Shown here one piece after another: positions 12,993 to 20,490 of a stretch of 22,632 bases of DNA. Each line of letters begins with the position of its first letter. Positions within the stretch are counted from its first letter, which is position 1. Source of the stretch: Chloroflexota bacterium (lineage in GTDB: Bacteria > Chloroflexota > Anaerolineae > Anaerolineales > Villigracilaceae). Position numbers and translations under genes: made by a program. Location: contig JAPLGV010000352.1 in the NCBI GenBank assembly GCA_026389975.1, forward strand, positions 1 to 22,632, in the 5' to 3' direction. Below the pieces are notes generated by a model that was not told where the DNA came from, searched no databases, and saw nothing but the letters and a program-made list of their open reading frames with translations.

Positions 12993-14699
12993 GTGAAACG
13001 CTCAATGTTTTTGCTCATATCGCTGGTCGTGTTGACCAGCATGATTCTGGCGGGCTGCGGCCCGAAAGCCACGCCGACAATGGCGCCTGCGACCGAAGTG
13101 CCGACTGAACCCCCGCCCCCGCCCAAGGTTTCCATTGCAACGTATAATGACACCTCGCTGTCCGTACCGGATTGCGATTACGGTGGCTTCTTCAAATCAA
13201 TTGTAGCCACTGACGCAAACACCGTGACCTTCACGCTATGCAAGTCAGACGCTGCCTTCCTTTCCAAGATCGCCTTCAGCCCGTTTGCCATCTATCCGAA
13301 AGAATGGATTGAGGCGACGGCAGGCACGGAAACCCGCACCAGCGAGGGCCTGGAAAAGCCCATTGGCACCGGCCCGTACATGGTCAGCGAGTGGAAACGC
13401 GGTGAAAGTGTCACCTTCGTGAAGAATCCCGATTACTGGGGTGAGACACCTTTGGCCGCCGATACCCTGGTTTTCCGCTGGTCGACCGAATCGGCTGCTC
13501 GCATGCTTGAACTGCAGTCCGGTACCATTGATGGCTTTGATAATGTCGGCCCGGATGATTTTGCAACTATTGAAGCTGATCCAACCCTGCAGCTGGCTCT
13601 TCGCCCGGCCCTGAACGTGTTCTACGTCGGCATGACCAACACCTTCGCTCCGTTTGACAACGTGAAGATACGCCAGGCCATCGCCATGGGCATTAACCGC
13701 CAGCGCATCGTGGACACCTTTTCCCCGGTCGGCTCTGAGGCTGCTACGTACTTTACCCCTTGCTCCATTCCCAACGGCTGCGTTGGTGATCCATGGTACA
13801 CCTTTGATGCTGTCGCCGCCAAGGCCCTGCTGGCCGAGGCCGGTTTCCCGGACGGCTTCTCGACCAAGTTGTACTACCGCGATGTGGTCCGCGGCTACCT
13901 TCCGCAGGTTAGCAACGTGGCTCAAGATATCCAGGCGCAACTCTTAGCCAACCTGAACATTAACGCCGAGATCGTTGTTATGGAATCTGGCGCCTTCATT
14001 GAAGAGTCAGGCGCTGGCCGCCTGGATGGCCTATACCTGCTAGGTTGGGGCGCAGATTACCCGCACGTCACCAACTTCCTAGACTACCACTTTGGCAAGG
14101 ATGTTCAGCAATTTGGCACCACATTCCCCGAGATTTACGACAATCTGATTGCTGGTGGCCAGATCGGCATCCCAGCGGATGCTGAGTCGTACTATATCGC
14201 CGCCAACAATGCCATTCGCGAACTGGTGCCGATGGTGCCCATCGCCCATGGCGGTTCTGCCGCGGCGTACCGCGCCGATGTGGAAAATCCGCAAGCCAGC
14301 CCGCTCACCTCCGAGGTCTTCGCCTACTCCAAGCCAGGTGATCGCAACATCTTCGTCTGGATGCAGAACGCCGAACCGATCAGTATGTTCTGTGCCGATG
14401 AAACCGACGGCGAATCCCTGCGCGCCTGCGAGCAGGTCATGCAGTCGCTCTATTCTTACGAGGTCAACGGCACTGCAACTGAGCCTGCGCTGGCCGAGTC
14501 CTGCACCCCGAACGCAGACTCGACTGTCTGGGTCTGCGTCCTGCGCCAGGGCGTCAAGTTCCACGACGGCAGTGACTTCGATGCAACGGATGTGGTGGCA
14601 ACCTTTAACATGGGTCTGAACCCCGGATCGCCGTATCACGTGGGTAACACCAATCTGTGGGAGTACTACGACTACCTCTGGGGCTTGATGTGGAAGTAG
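12993..14699 (+). CDS. Peptide-type (family 5) ABC substrate-binding lipoprotein with circularly permuted domain
   Basis: 568 residues. Signal peptide with lipobox LAGC (C22), a Thr/Pro linker to about 44, then a family-5 (DppA/OppA-like) domain in unusual order. Residues 66-445 hold what is normally the middle and end of the domain: FKSIVATDANTVTFTL, PIGTGPY, KNPDYWG, DNVKIRQAIAMGINRQ, KALLAEAGFPDGF and VPMVPIAHGG. Residues 450-568 hold what is normally the beginning: QNAEPISMF, QSLYSYEV, PALAES, LRQGVKFHDGSDFDATDVVATF and EYYDYLWG. The new N-terminus continues where the C-terminus stops. Eight Cys besides C22 (61, 83, 257, 263, 467, 479, 504, 515) sit in near pairs and could form disulfides. 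The start has AGGAGAG upstream. The ligand is unknown. Confidence 0.92.
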   Translation: MKRSMFLLISLVVLTSMILAGCGPKATPTMAPATEVPTEPPPPPKVSIATYNDTSLSVPDCDYGGFFKSIVATDANTVTFTLCKSDAAFLSKIAFSPFAIYPKEWIEATAGTETRTSEGLEKPIGTGPYMVSEWKRGESVTFVKNPDYWGETPLAADTLVFRWSTESAARMLELQSGTIDGFDNVGPDDFATIEADPTLQLALRPALNVFYVGMTNTFAPFDNVKIRQAIAMGINRQRIVDTFSPVGSEAATYFTPCSIPNGCVGDPWYTFDAVAAKALLAEAGFPDGFSTKLYYRDVVRGYLPQVSNVAQDIQAQLLANLNINAEIVVMESGAFIEESGAGRLDGLYLLGWGADYPHVTNFLDYHFGKDVQQFGTTFPEIYDNLIAGGQIGIPADAESYYIAANNAIRELVPMVPIAHGGSAAAYRADVENPQASPLTSEVFAYSKPGDRNIFVWMQNAEPISMFCADETDGESLRACEQVMQSLYSYEVNGTATEPALAESCTPNADSTVWVCVLRQGVKFHDGSDFDATDVVATFNMGLNPGSPYHVGNTNLWEYYDYLWGLMWK

Positions 14700-14724
14700 T
14701 TGTAATTAGCCCCGAATAAGAAAA

Positions 14725-14762
14725 TACGGGATGGCGGGATGATCGTAATCCGCCATCCCGTA
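14725..14762 (+). terminator. Intercistronic hairpin after the binding-protein gene
   Basis: A 13-bp perfect stem (14725-14737 with 14750-14762) around a 12-nt loop, without a following T-run. In transporter operons such hairpins commonly protect the abundant binding-protein mRNA from 3' decay while letting some transcription pass to the permeases. I read it as that rather than a full terminator. Confidence 0.75.
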
Positions 14763-14785
14763 ATCGCAAGGGAATCTAATCCATA

Positions 14786-15865
14786 ATGATCCAGTACATA
14801 ATCCGGCGAACGCTTTCAGCCATACCTGTTCTTTTTGGTATCCTGTTGGTCACGTTCGTCCTGGCACGGGTGATTCCCGGCGACCCATGTCGAGCCATTC
14901 TGGGTGAAAAAGCTACTAAGGCAGTTTGTGACCGTTTCATCAGTGAGCACGGATTGGATAAACCGCTGTACACACAGTTCGGAGTTTACCTGAATGAGAT
15001 CGCCCACGGCGATTATGGCCGGTCTTTCCGCTATGGTATGCCTGTTACCCGTTTGCTTGTCGAGCGTCTTCCGACTACGATTGAACTAAGTTTCTGTGCA
15101 CTTTTTTTCAGCCTTGTTGTAGGCATACCCCTCGGCGTTATTTCGGCCGTCAAACATAATTCCTGGGTGGATGTCAGTATGATGGTCTGGGCCAATATTG
15201 GTGTGTCCATGCCAGTTTTTTGGCTTGGGTTGATGCTTGCTTATGTTTTTTCTTTGCTACTCAAAGGCACCCCTTTCTGGCTGCCTCCCTCCGGCCGTAT
15301 CACCGCGGGTATCCTCTCTCCGGCCTTCTATGATGTTTGGGGATGGACGATTCAAGGGACAGGCCTGTGGCGCGGTGTTCTGGAGTTTTTGGGTCGCCTC
15401 TATATTTTCAATGCAATCCTGACCGCCAACTGGAAACTCTTGGGTGATACCCTTACGCATCTGCTCCTGCCCTCCCTGGCATTGGGAACAATCCCCATGG
15501 CCTTGTTTGCCCGCATGACCCGCTCCACCATGCTCGAAGTGCTCGGCCAGGATTACATCCGTACGGCACGTGCCAAAGGTCTGCCTAACTCCATGGTTAT
15601 CCTTAAACACGCCTTCCGGAATTCGCTCCTGCCCCTGGTCACAGTAATCGGTCTGTCGCTTGGCGGACTGTTGGGCGGTGCAGTGCTGACCGAAACGATA
15701 TTTGGTCTGTCCGGTGTTGGGCGCACACTATATGAAGCCATCACCGCCCGCGATTACGGCATTGTCCAGGCTTTTACGGTGGTCATCGCCATCTTCTTTG
15801 TTATCCTGAACCTCATCGTGGACATCTCCTACGCATACCTCGATCCCAGAATTCGACTGGACTGA
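14786..15865 (+). CDS. ABC transporter permease, DppB/OppB type
   Basis: 359 residues; inner-membrane half of a peptide/nickel-type importer. It opens with the family's MIQYIIRRTLSAIPVLFGILLVTFVLARVIPGDP-like first helix. About six membrane spans follow. The EAA loop is DYIRTARAKGLPNSMVILKHAFRNSLLPLVT, which contacts the ATPase, and the C-terminus is YAYLDPRIRLD. The external loop between about 160 and 225 is longer than usual and aromatic (GWTIQGTGLWRGVLEF). No strong ribosome site lies next to the ATG; AAGGGA is about 12 nt upstream. The next gene starts 4 bp after the stop. No ATPase genes follow in the window. Confidence 0.94.
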   Translation: MIQYIIRRTLSAIPVLFGILLVTFVLARVIPGDPCRAILGEKATKAVCDRFISEHGLDKPLYTQFGVYLNEIAHGDYGRSFRYGMPVTRLLVERLPTTIELSFCALFFSLVVGIPLGVISAVKHNSWVDVSMMVWANIGVSMPVFWLGLMLAYVFSLLLKGTPFWLPPSGRITAGILSPAFYDVWGWTIQGTGLWRGVLEFLGRLYIFNAILTANWKLLGDTLTHLLLPSLALGTIPMALFARMTRSTMLEVLGQDYIRTARAKGLPNSMVILKHAFRNSLLPLVTVIGLSLGGLLGGAVLTETIFGLSGVGRTLYEAITARDYGIVQAFTVVIAIFFVILNLIVDISYAYLDPRIRLD

Positions 15866-15869
15866 TAAT

Positions 15870-16820
15870 ATGAACGACATTACCGAAAAAATTGCAGAAC
15901 TGGATGCAGAGGGTCTTTCACTGAAGTCGGTCAGCCTGTGGCAGATCACCTGGCGGCGGCTCTTTCGGCGCAAGTCTGCCGTTGTCGGAATGGTCATTCT
16001 TGGGATTCTCGCTTTTATCGCCCTGACCGCCCAGTGGATCGCGCCTTATGATCCGATTCAAGTCTTGATTGGTGTCGAGCAGGTAAAGATGCGCCAGGAT
16101 CCGTGCATTCATCTCCTTGGCTGCCCGCAGGACCAGCCGCAGCACATCATGGGCATTGATGGCAACGTGCGCGATGAGTTCAGCAGGCTGCTTTATGGGA
16201 CGCGCCTGAGCCTTATGATCGGCTTATCAACCGTGACCTCATCAATTTTCATAGGTACAATCTTGGGTGCGCTGAGCGGCTACTTTGGACATTGGGTTGA
16301 CAACACGATCATGCGCGTGATGGATGTATTACTTGCTTTTCCATCACTGTTGCTGGCGATTGTTATTGTCACCGTGCTTGGCCCCGGCTTGATCAATGCC
16401 TTGATTGCCATCAGCATCGTCTCCATCCCGGCTTACGCCCGTGTGGTGCGCGCCAGTGTGCTCTCAGTGCGTGAAATGGATTACGTCTCTGCCACGCGCG
16501 CCCAGGGTGGCAATACCTTCCAGATTCTGTTCAAACGGATCCTGCCCAATGCCCTGACGCCGCTCATCGTGCAAGGCACGCTAGGCATTGCTACCGCCAT
16601 TCTGGATGCGGCAGCCTTATCCTTCCTTGGCCTAGGTGCACAGCCTCCGATGCCTGAGTGGGGCTCCATGCTCGGTTCGGAGCGCAACCAGGTCTTTACC
16701 GCCCCGCACCTGGTCTTCTATCCCGGCTTGGCCATCATGCTGATCGTGCTCTCATTCAACCTGCTGGGCGACGGCCTGCGCGATGCCCTCGACCCGCGGC
16801 TCGCCCACGCCAGCGGGTAA
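15870..16820 (+). CDS. ABC transporter permease, DppC/OppC type
   Basis: 316 residues; partner of the preceding permease. An amphipathic cytosolic N-terminus (about 1-40, with WRRLFRRKSAVVG) leads into the first helix and the family segment WIAPYDPIQ. Then come GTDxxGRD-like HIMGIDGNVRDEFSRLLYGTRLSL, about five more spans, and the EAA loop YVSATRAQGGNTFQILFKRILPNALTPLIV. It ends with GDGLRDALDPR, as is typical. An external insertion (CIHLLGCPQDQPQH) carries two Cys. Spacing of 4 bp from the previous stop suggests translational coupling. A terminator follows at 16850. Confidence 0.94.
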   Translation: MNDITEKIAELDAEGLSLKSVSLWQITWRRLFRRKSAVVGMVILGILAFIALTAQWIAPYDPIQVLIGVEQVKMRQDPCIHLLGCPQDQPQHIMGIDGNVRDEFSRLLYGTRLSLMIGLSTVTSSIFIGTILGALSGYFGHWVDNTIMRVMDVLLAFPSLLLAIVIVTVLGPGLINALIAISIVSIPAYARVVRASVLSVREMDYVSATRAQGGNTFQILFKRILPNALTPLIVQGTLGIATAILDAAALSFLGLGAQPPMPEWGSMLGSERNQVFTAPHLVFYPGLAIMLIVLSFNLLGDGLRDALDPRLAHASG

Positions 16821-16849
16821 ACCCACCATAGCCGATGAATTCAGTGTTC

Positions 16850-16885
16850 CCCAAGCCCCACAATTTCTTCGTGGGGTTGGTTTTT
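16850..16885 (+). terminator. Intrinsic terminator after the permease operon
   Basis: CCAAGCCCCAC pairs with GTGGGGTTGG (one bulged G) around AATTTCTTC and is followed by TTTTT at 16881-16885. It overlaps a possible upstream extension of the next gene, supporting the later ATG at 16898 as its true start. Confidence 0.85.
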
Positions 16886-16897
16886 GCGGAGGAGCTC

Positions 16898-18031
16898 ATG
16901 ACCACTCACCTGTTCCGTTTTGACGAATTGACCTGGCCCGAAGTGGCCGCCCTGCCGCGCGAAACGCCGCTGCTCTTGCCACTCAGCGGCGGTTTCGAGC
17001 TGGACCGGCTACCCGCTTTGCTTAAGTCCTCCGCGGAGATCGGCCTATTGCCAGCGCTGCCCTTCGGCTGGCCGGGCAGCAGCCTGGAGACGCCACTCCC
17101 GGTGTTCGCCGCGCTACTGCACAACCTGGTCGGGAACTTGCTCGAGGACGGGTTTAGTTCCGTCCATGTGCTGACGCCTCTGGGGCTGGATTTTGGACCG
17201 GGCATCCCGGCCATCGTTTTGCCTTGGCAGGCTGCGAGTCCGCTTGCGCTTCCGGCAGACTGCGAAAAGGTGGTCATCCTCCCTGTCGGCCATACTGAAC
17301 AGCATGGCTACCACGCCCCGCTGTCCACCGACACACTCATCATCGAAGCCATCGGACGGGGTACAGCCCAGGCCGTCCCGGAGCGGGCGTTTTCTTTGCC
17401 GGTCTTCCCGTACGGGGTCAGCACGCACCGGCGCTCGTTCCCCGGCACCTTCAACGTGGGCGGGCGGGCCTTCGAGGATTTCTGGCTGGCGGTGGTGGAT
17501 ACGCTCGTAGGGCGCGGCTTCACCCGCTTCTACCTGATGAGCGGGCACGGCGGCAACTCGTCGTTTTTGGTGAACGTGGTCAAGTATGCCGGGGAGAAGT
17601 ACCCGCAGATTTTTTGCGCCACGGCCTTCCTGTACCTTTCCGGACCGCAGGGGGTGGCCGCGCTGGAAGCCAGGCGCCAGTCCGGACTGGGCGGGATGGG
17701 TCACGCCTGCGAACTGGAGACTTCGCTTATTCTGCACCTGCGCCCGGAACTCATCCATCTCGAGCGTGCCGTGGACGAGACCGATTTTGTTGCCACCCCC
17801 AACTACTACATGGACTGGATCGAGGGCGGTGCGCTGACCGCCAACCCGCCCTGGGAGGACGATACCCGCACCGGCGCGTACGGGGCAGGAAGTTTAGGGA
17901 CGGCTGAAAAGGGCAAATACTGGCTGGAAGCTGCCATCGCCGAGAAGGTGGAACATGTGGGCGAGATCCACGAGCAGTATTTGCGCAGGCGTGAGCGGAG
18001 GATGCGGGGCGACGCAAAGTCAAACCGTTAG
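16898..18031 (+). CDS. Creatininase-family amidohydrolase with a degenerate N-terminal half-domain
   Basis: 377 residues from the ATG at 16898, preceded by GGAGGAG. The catalytic domain runs from about 120 to 350. Metal ligands are visible in LPVGHTEQHGYHAPLSTDTL (E134, H136, D145), SGHGGNS and GHACELET. Substrates in the family include creatinine and formamide-type amides; the one here is not evident. The first 120 residues look like a worn copy of the same fold: FDELTWPEVAALPRETPLLLPLSGG matches the usual family N-terminus, and LLEDGFSSVHVLTPLG parallels LVGRGFTRFYLMSGHGG. They lack the metal ligands. Typical members have about 250 residues, so this is a long two-part version. An MFS gene follows after 23 bp. 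Confidence 0.88.
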   Translation: MTTHLFRFDELTWPEVAALPRETPLLLPLSGGFELDRLPALLKSSAEIGLLPALPFGWPGSSLETPLPVFAALLHNLVGNLLEDGFSSVHVLTPLGLDFGPGIPAIVLPWQAASPLALPADCEKVVILPVGHTEQHGYHAPLSTDTLIIEAIGRGTAQAVPERAFSLPVFPYGVSTHRRSFPGTFNVGGRAFEDFWLAVVDTLVGRGFTRFYLMSGHGGNSSFLVNVVKYAGEKYPQIFCATAFLYLSGPQGVAALEARRQSGLGGMGHACELETSLILHLRPELIHLERAVDETDFVATPNYYMDWIEGGALTANPPWEDDTRTGAYGAGSLGTAEKGKYWLEAAIAEKVEHVGEIHEQYLRRRERRMRGDAKSNR

Positions 18032-18054
18032 ACGACGCTCAGGAGTTTACTTGT

Positions 18055-19317
18055 TTGAATAATCACTCGTTGATCACCACCCTGAAAAGCCTGCGCGGGA
18101 ACCCGCGCGGCTGTGTGTATCCCGAGCCATTGTGGGGCATCCCTTTCAACCTTTATGCTCCGTACGTTTCGATTTACATGCTGGCTCTTGGCCTATCTGA
18201 TAAACAAATCGGCCTTATTGTAAGCGTCAGTTGGGGCTTTCAGATCATCCTGGCGCTGTTGAGCGGCGTAGTCACCGACAAACTGGGGCGAAGGCGCACA
18301 ACCCTGATCTTTGATATCCTGTCGTGGAGCGTTCCGGCGCTGATCTCAGCCCTGGCTCAGAATTTTTGGTATTTCCTGGCAGCGGGCGTGATTAACAGCG
18401 TCTGGCGCATCGCCCAAAATTCTTGGGTTTGCCTTCTGGTGGAAGACGCCGATCAAAGCCAGTTAGTCGATATTTACACCTGGATCTATATTGCCACTAT
18501 TGTGGCAGGTTTTATCACGCCACTGGCGGGAGTATTGATCGGTGCTTTTTCGCTTGTGCCGACCATGCGCGGGCTATACATCTTTGCAGCAGTCATGTTT
18601 ACACTGAAAGCGATTGTCACCTACCGGATGACTCAAGAGACCGGGCAGGGCAAAGTCCGCCTGCAGGAAACACACCATCAGAGTGTCTTTGACGTGCTGG
18701 GCGAGTATAAAGGCATTTTACACTCCCTGCTCCATGCACCGCAGACGCTCTACACTGCCGGGATCCTTCTGGTACTCAGCATTTCCTCAATGATCAGCGG
18801 GAGCTTCTGGGCAATCATTGTGACTGAGAAGTTGCACATCCCGGCCCGAAATCTGGCTATCTTTCCATTTGTCAAATCAGCCATCATGCTGCTTTTCTTT
18901 TTCGTGGTGATGCCGCGGATCAGCAAAATGCACTTCAAGCTGCCGCTGGTGTTCGGTTTTCTCGGCTTTGTCGCCAGCCAGTTGCTGCTGATCACCGCAC
19001 CAGACCAGGGCTATTTCTTTCTTGTCATTAGCGTATTCTTGGAAGCGTGTTGCTTTGCCGCTGTCATTCCGCTCATGGATCAGATGGTCGTGCTGACAGT
19101 TGATCCAAAGGAACGTGCCCGCATCCAATCAATCCTGTATGTGGGCATTATCCTGCTAGCTTCCCCGTTCGGCTGGATCGCCGGGACGCTTTCTGAACTC
19201 AATAAGGGCCTGCCCTTCATCCTGAACATTGTTTTGTTCGCGGTAGGCGCAGTGCTGGCTTACCTGACCGGGAGAGCTTCGCAAAAAAGATCCGTAGCAG
19301 AAGCGCCAGCGACTTAA
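18055..19317 (+). CDS. Major facilitator superfamily transporter
   Basis: 420 residues, starting at TTG with CAGGAG 8 nt upstream. About twelve hydrophobic segments in two halves are separated by a polar loop near residues 195-225 (QETGQGKVRLQETHHQ). The MFS motif A variant SGVVTDKLGRRRTT lies between helices 2 and 3 (about 76-89). The C-terminal tail is short and polar. The substrate cannot be told from sequence. It lies 23 bp after the creatininase-family gene, so the two are probably co-expressed and the transporter may move its substrate or product. It is convergent with the L,D-transpeptidase gene with 9 bp between stops and no obvious terminator. Confidence 0.92.
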   Translation: MNNHSLITTLKSLRGNPRGCVYPEPLWGIPFNLYAPYVSIYMLALGLSDKQIGLIVSVSWGFQIILALLSGVVTDKLGRRRTTLIFDILSWSVPALISALAQNFWYFLAAGVINSVWRIAQNSWVCLLVEDADQSQLVDIYTWIYIATIVAGFITPLAGVLIGAFSLVPTMRGLYIFAAVMFTLKAIVTYRMTQETGQGKVRLQETHHQSVFDVLGEYKGILHSLLHAPQTLYTAGILLVLSISSMISGSFWAIIVTEKLHIPARNLAIFPFVKSAIMLLFFFVVMPRISKMHFKLPLVFGFLGFVASQLLLITAPDQGYFFLVISVFLEACCFAAVIPLMDQMVVLTVDPKERARIQSILYVGIILLASPFGWIAGTLSELNKGLPFILNIVLFAVGAVLAYLTGRASQKRSVAEAPAT

Positions 19318-19326
19318 ACCAGTATT

Positions 19327-20490
19327 TTATTTCCCAGAGCTGATGATCACCACCTCCCCCAGCCCGGCCCAATCGTACAGCCATTTCGCATCCGCCGGAG
19401 ATAGGTTGATGCAGCCGTGGCTGGCCGCTGTCCCAAAATTATCGTGCCAGTAGGCTCCGTGAAAGCCGAAATTGCCAGCGTAGGTCATGAAATAGGGCAC
19501 ACCCTCGATGTAGTACTCGCTGATGGACTCGGGCGGCGGCTTGATGGAACTGTACTCCGGCAATTTGTATTGAATGGCAAACCGGCCCTCGAATGTCCAG
19601 GAATTTGCTCCAGACGAGATCAGGGTGGCAAAAACCAGCTTGCAGTTGTCGTAGACGGTCAACGTCTGCTCGGCCAGGTTGACGTAGATAAACCGGCAGG
19701 TATTTGCTCCCGCATCGGCTGGGACCTGTCCACCTGCGGTGCCGACCAGCGCAACATTATCCTCCGGCAGCCACTCGTCCGCGCCGACGGCGATGGAGCC
19801 GGGTTTCTGCGTGGCCGCCGGGACTTCATGCACGATCTGGTAACGAGTGTATGTCTGGATGGGCGTCCCGGCCGCGTTCACGCTTTGGGTCTCGGCCAGC
19901 ACCCAGCCGAAGCGGAAAGGCTCGTCACGCGTCAGCAGGATGCCTGTGAAGGCGGACGGAGTCAGGATTTGCAGGTCCGCCCCATCCATCCAGCCGTAAT
20001 TGACTGGGTCAAAAAAGAAAGTGCGGCCGTCACGCGTCTCGGTGGAGGTGTAAGCCACGTAAGCCGGATAGTTCGGCAGATACCCGAAATTGCCTGTGTT
20101 TGCCACTGCGTCCTGCAGGCTGATATAGACCCGTGCCTTCGGGTTGTTGACCAGGGCGTAATTGTATTTAAGCGCACCCATGGACGGGTCGAGCGGTTGG
20201 TACCAGGCCGGTTCGGGCGTGGGAGTGAGTGTGGGCGTTTGGGTAGGGGTGAAGGTCGCCGTGGCGGTGACGGAGGGCGTGGCGATCTCTGTCGGCGTGG
20301 GCATCGTCCCCGAAGGGGAGGCTGGCGTCGCTGTGGGCTGGCAAGCAGCCAGGAGAAAAATGATCACCACCAGCAGGAATACGGTAAATACCGGAGGAGG
20401 AACCACCAAGTCACGAAGACACGAACTTCGATTGATATAAACAAATTTTTGTGACTTCATGTCTTTGTGGTTGGGGATTATCTTTTTCAC
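19327..20490 (-). CDS. L,D-transpeptidase (YkuD) lipoprotein
   Basis: 387 residues from a GTG at 20488-20490 that overlaps the holB TGA by 4 bp, suggesting translational coupling. A membrane segment ending in LLAAC gives a lipobox Cys at residue 50, far from the start. The first 32 residues (NHKDMKSQKF...RSSC) are encoded by an imperfect palindromic repeat, so the ancestral start was probably closer to the signal peptide. A Thr/Pro linker spans about 51-92. The C-terminal YkuD domain (about 265-387) has H344 and the catalytic SHGCINL motif (C360), which forms 3-3 peptidoglycan cross-links or links proteins to peptidoglycan. The 95-260 region is extracellular and unassigned. It acts at the cell envelope. 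Confidence 0.9.
   Translation of the reverse strand: MKKIIPNHKDMKSQKFVYINRSSCLRDLVVPPPVFTVFLLVVIIFLLAACQPTATPASPSGTMPTPTEIATPSVTATATFTPTQTPTLTPTPEPAWYQPLDPSMGALKYNYALVNNPKARVYISLQDAVANTGNFGYLPNYPAYVAYTSTETRDGRTFFFDPVNYGWMDGADLQILTPSAFTGILLTRDEPFRFGWVLAETQSVNAAGTPIQTYTRYQIVHEVPAATQKPGSIAVGADEWLPEDNVALVGTAGGQVPADAGANTCRFIYVNLAEQTLTVYDNCKLVFATLISSGANSWTFEGRFAIQYKLPEYSSIKPPPESISEYYIEGVPYFMTYAGNFGFHGAYWHDNFGTAASHGCINLSPADAKWLYDWAGLGEVVIISSGK
20401..20472. repeat. Imperfect palindromic repeat in the 5' end of the transpeptidase gene
   Basis: The segment begins AACCACCAAGTCACGAAG and ends GTGACTTCATGTCTTTGTGGTT, inverted copies with a few mismatches around a 25-bp AT-rich centre. It resembles the dispersed 'ACCACGAAGACACGAAG' repeats of environmental genomes. 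A partial relative lies just past the rsgA start at 22595-22612. It is translated in frame as residues about 7-30 of the lipoprotein. Confidence 0.65.

Noticed and set aside
12993..14699. Permutation explained by frameshift or two fused partial genes
   Set aside because: One uninterrupted frame has a signal peptide, lipobox and ribosome site. All family segments are present exactly once, and the termini meet at adjacent canonical positions.
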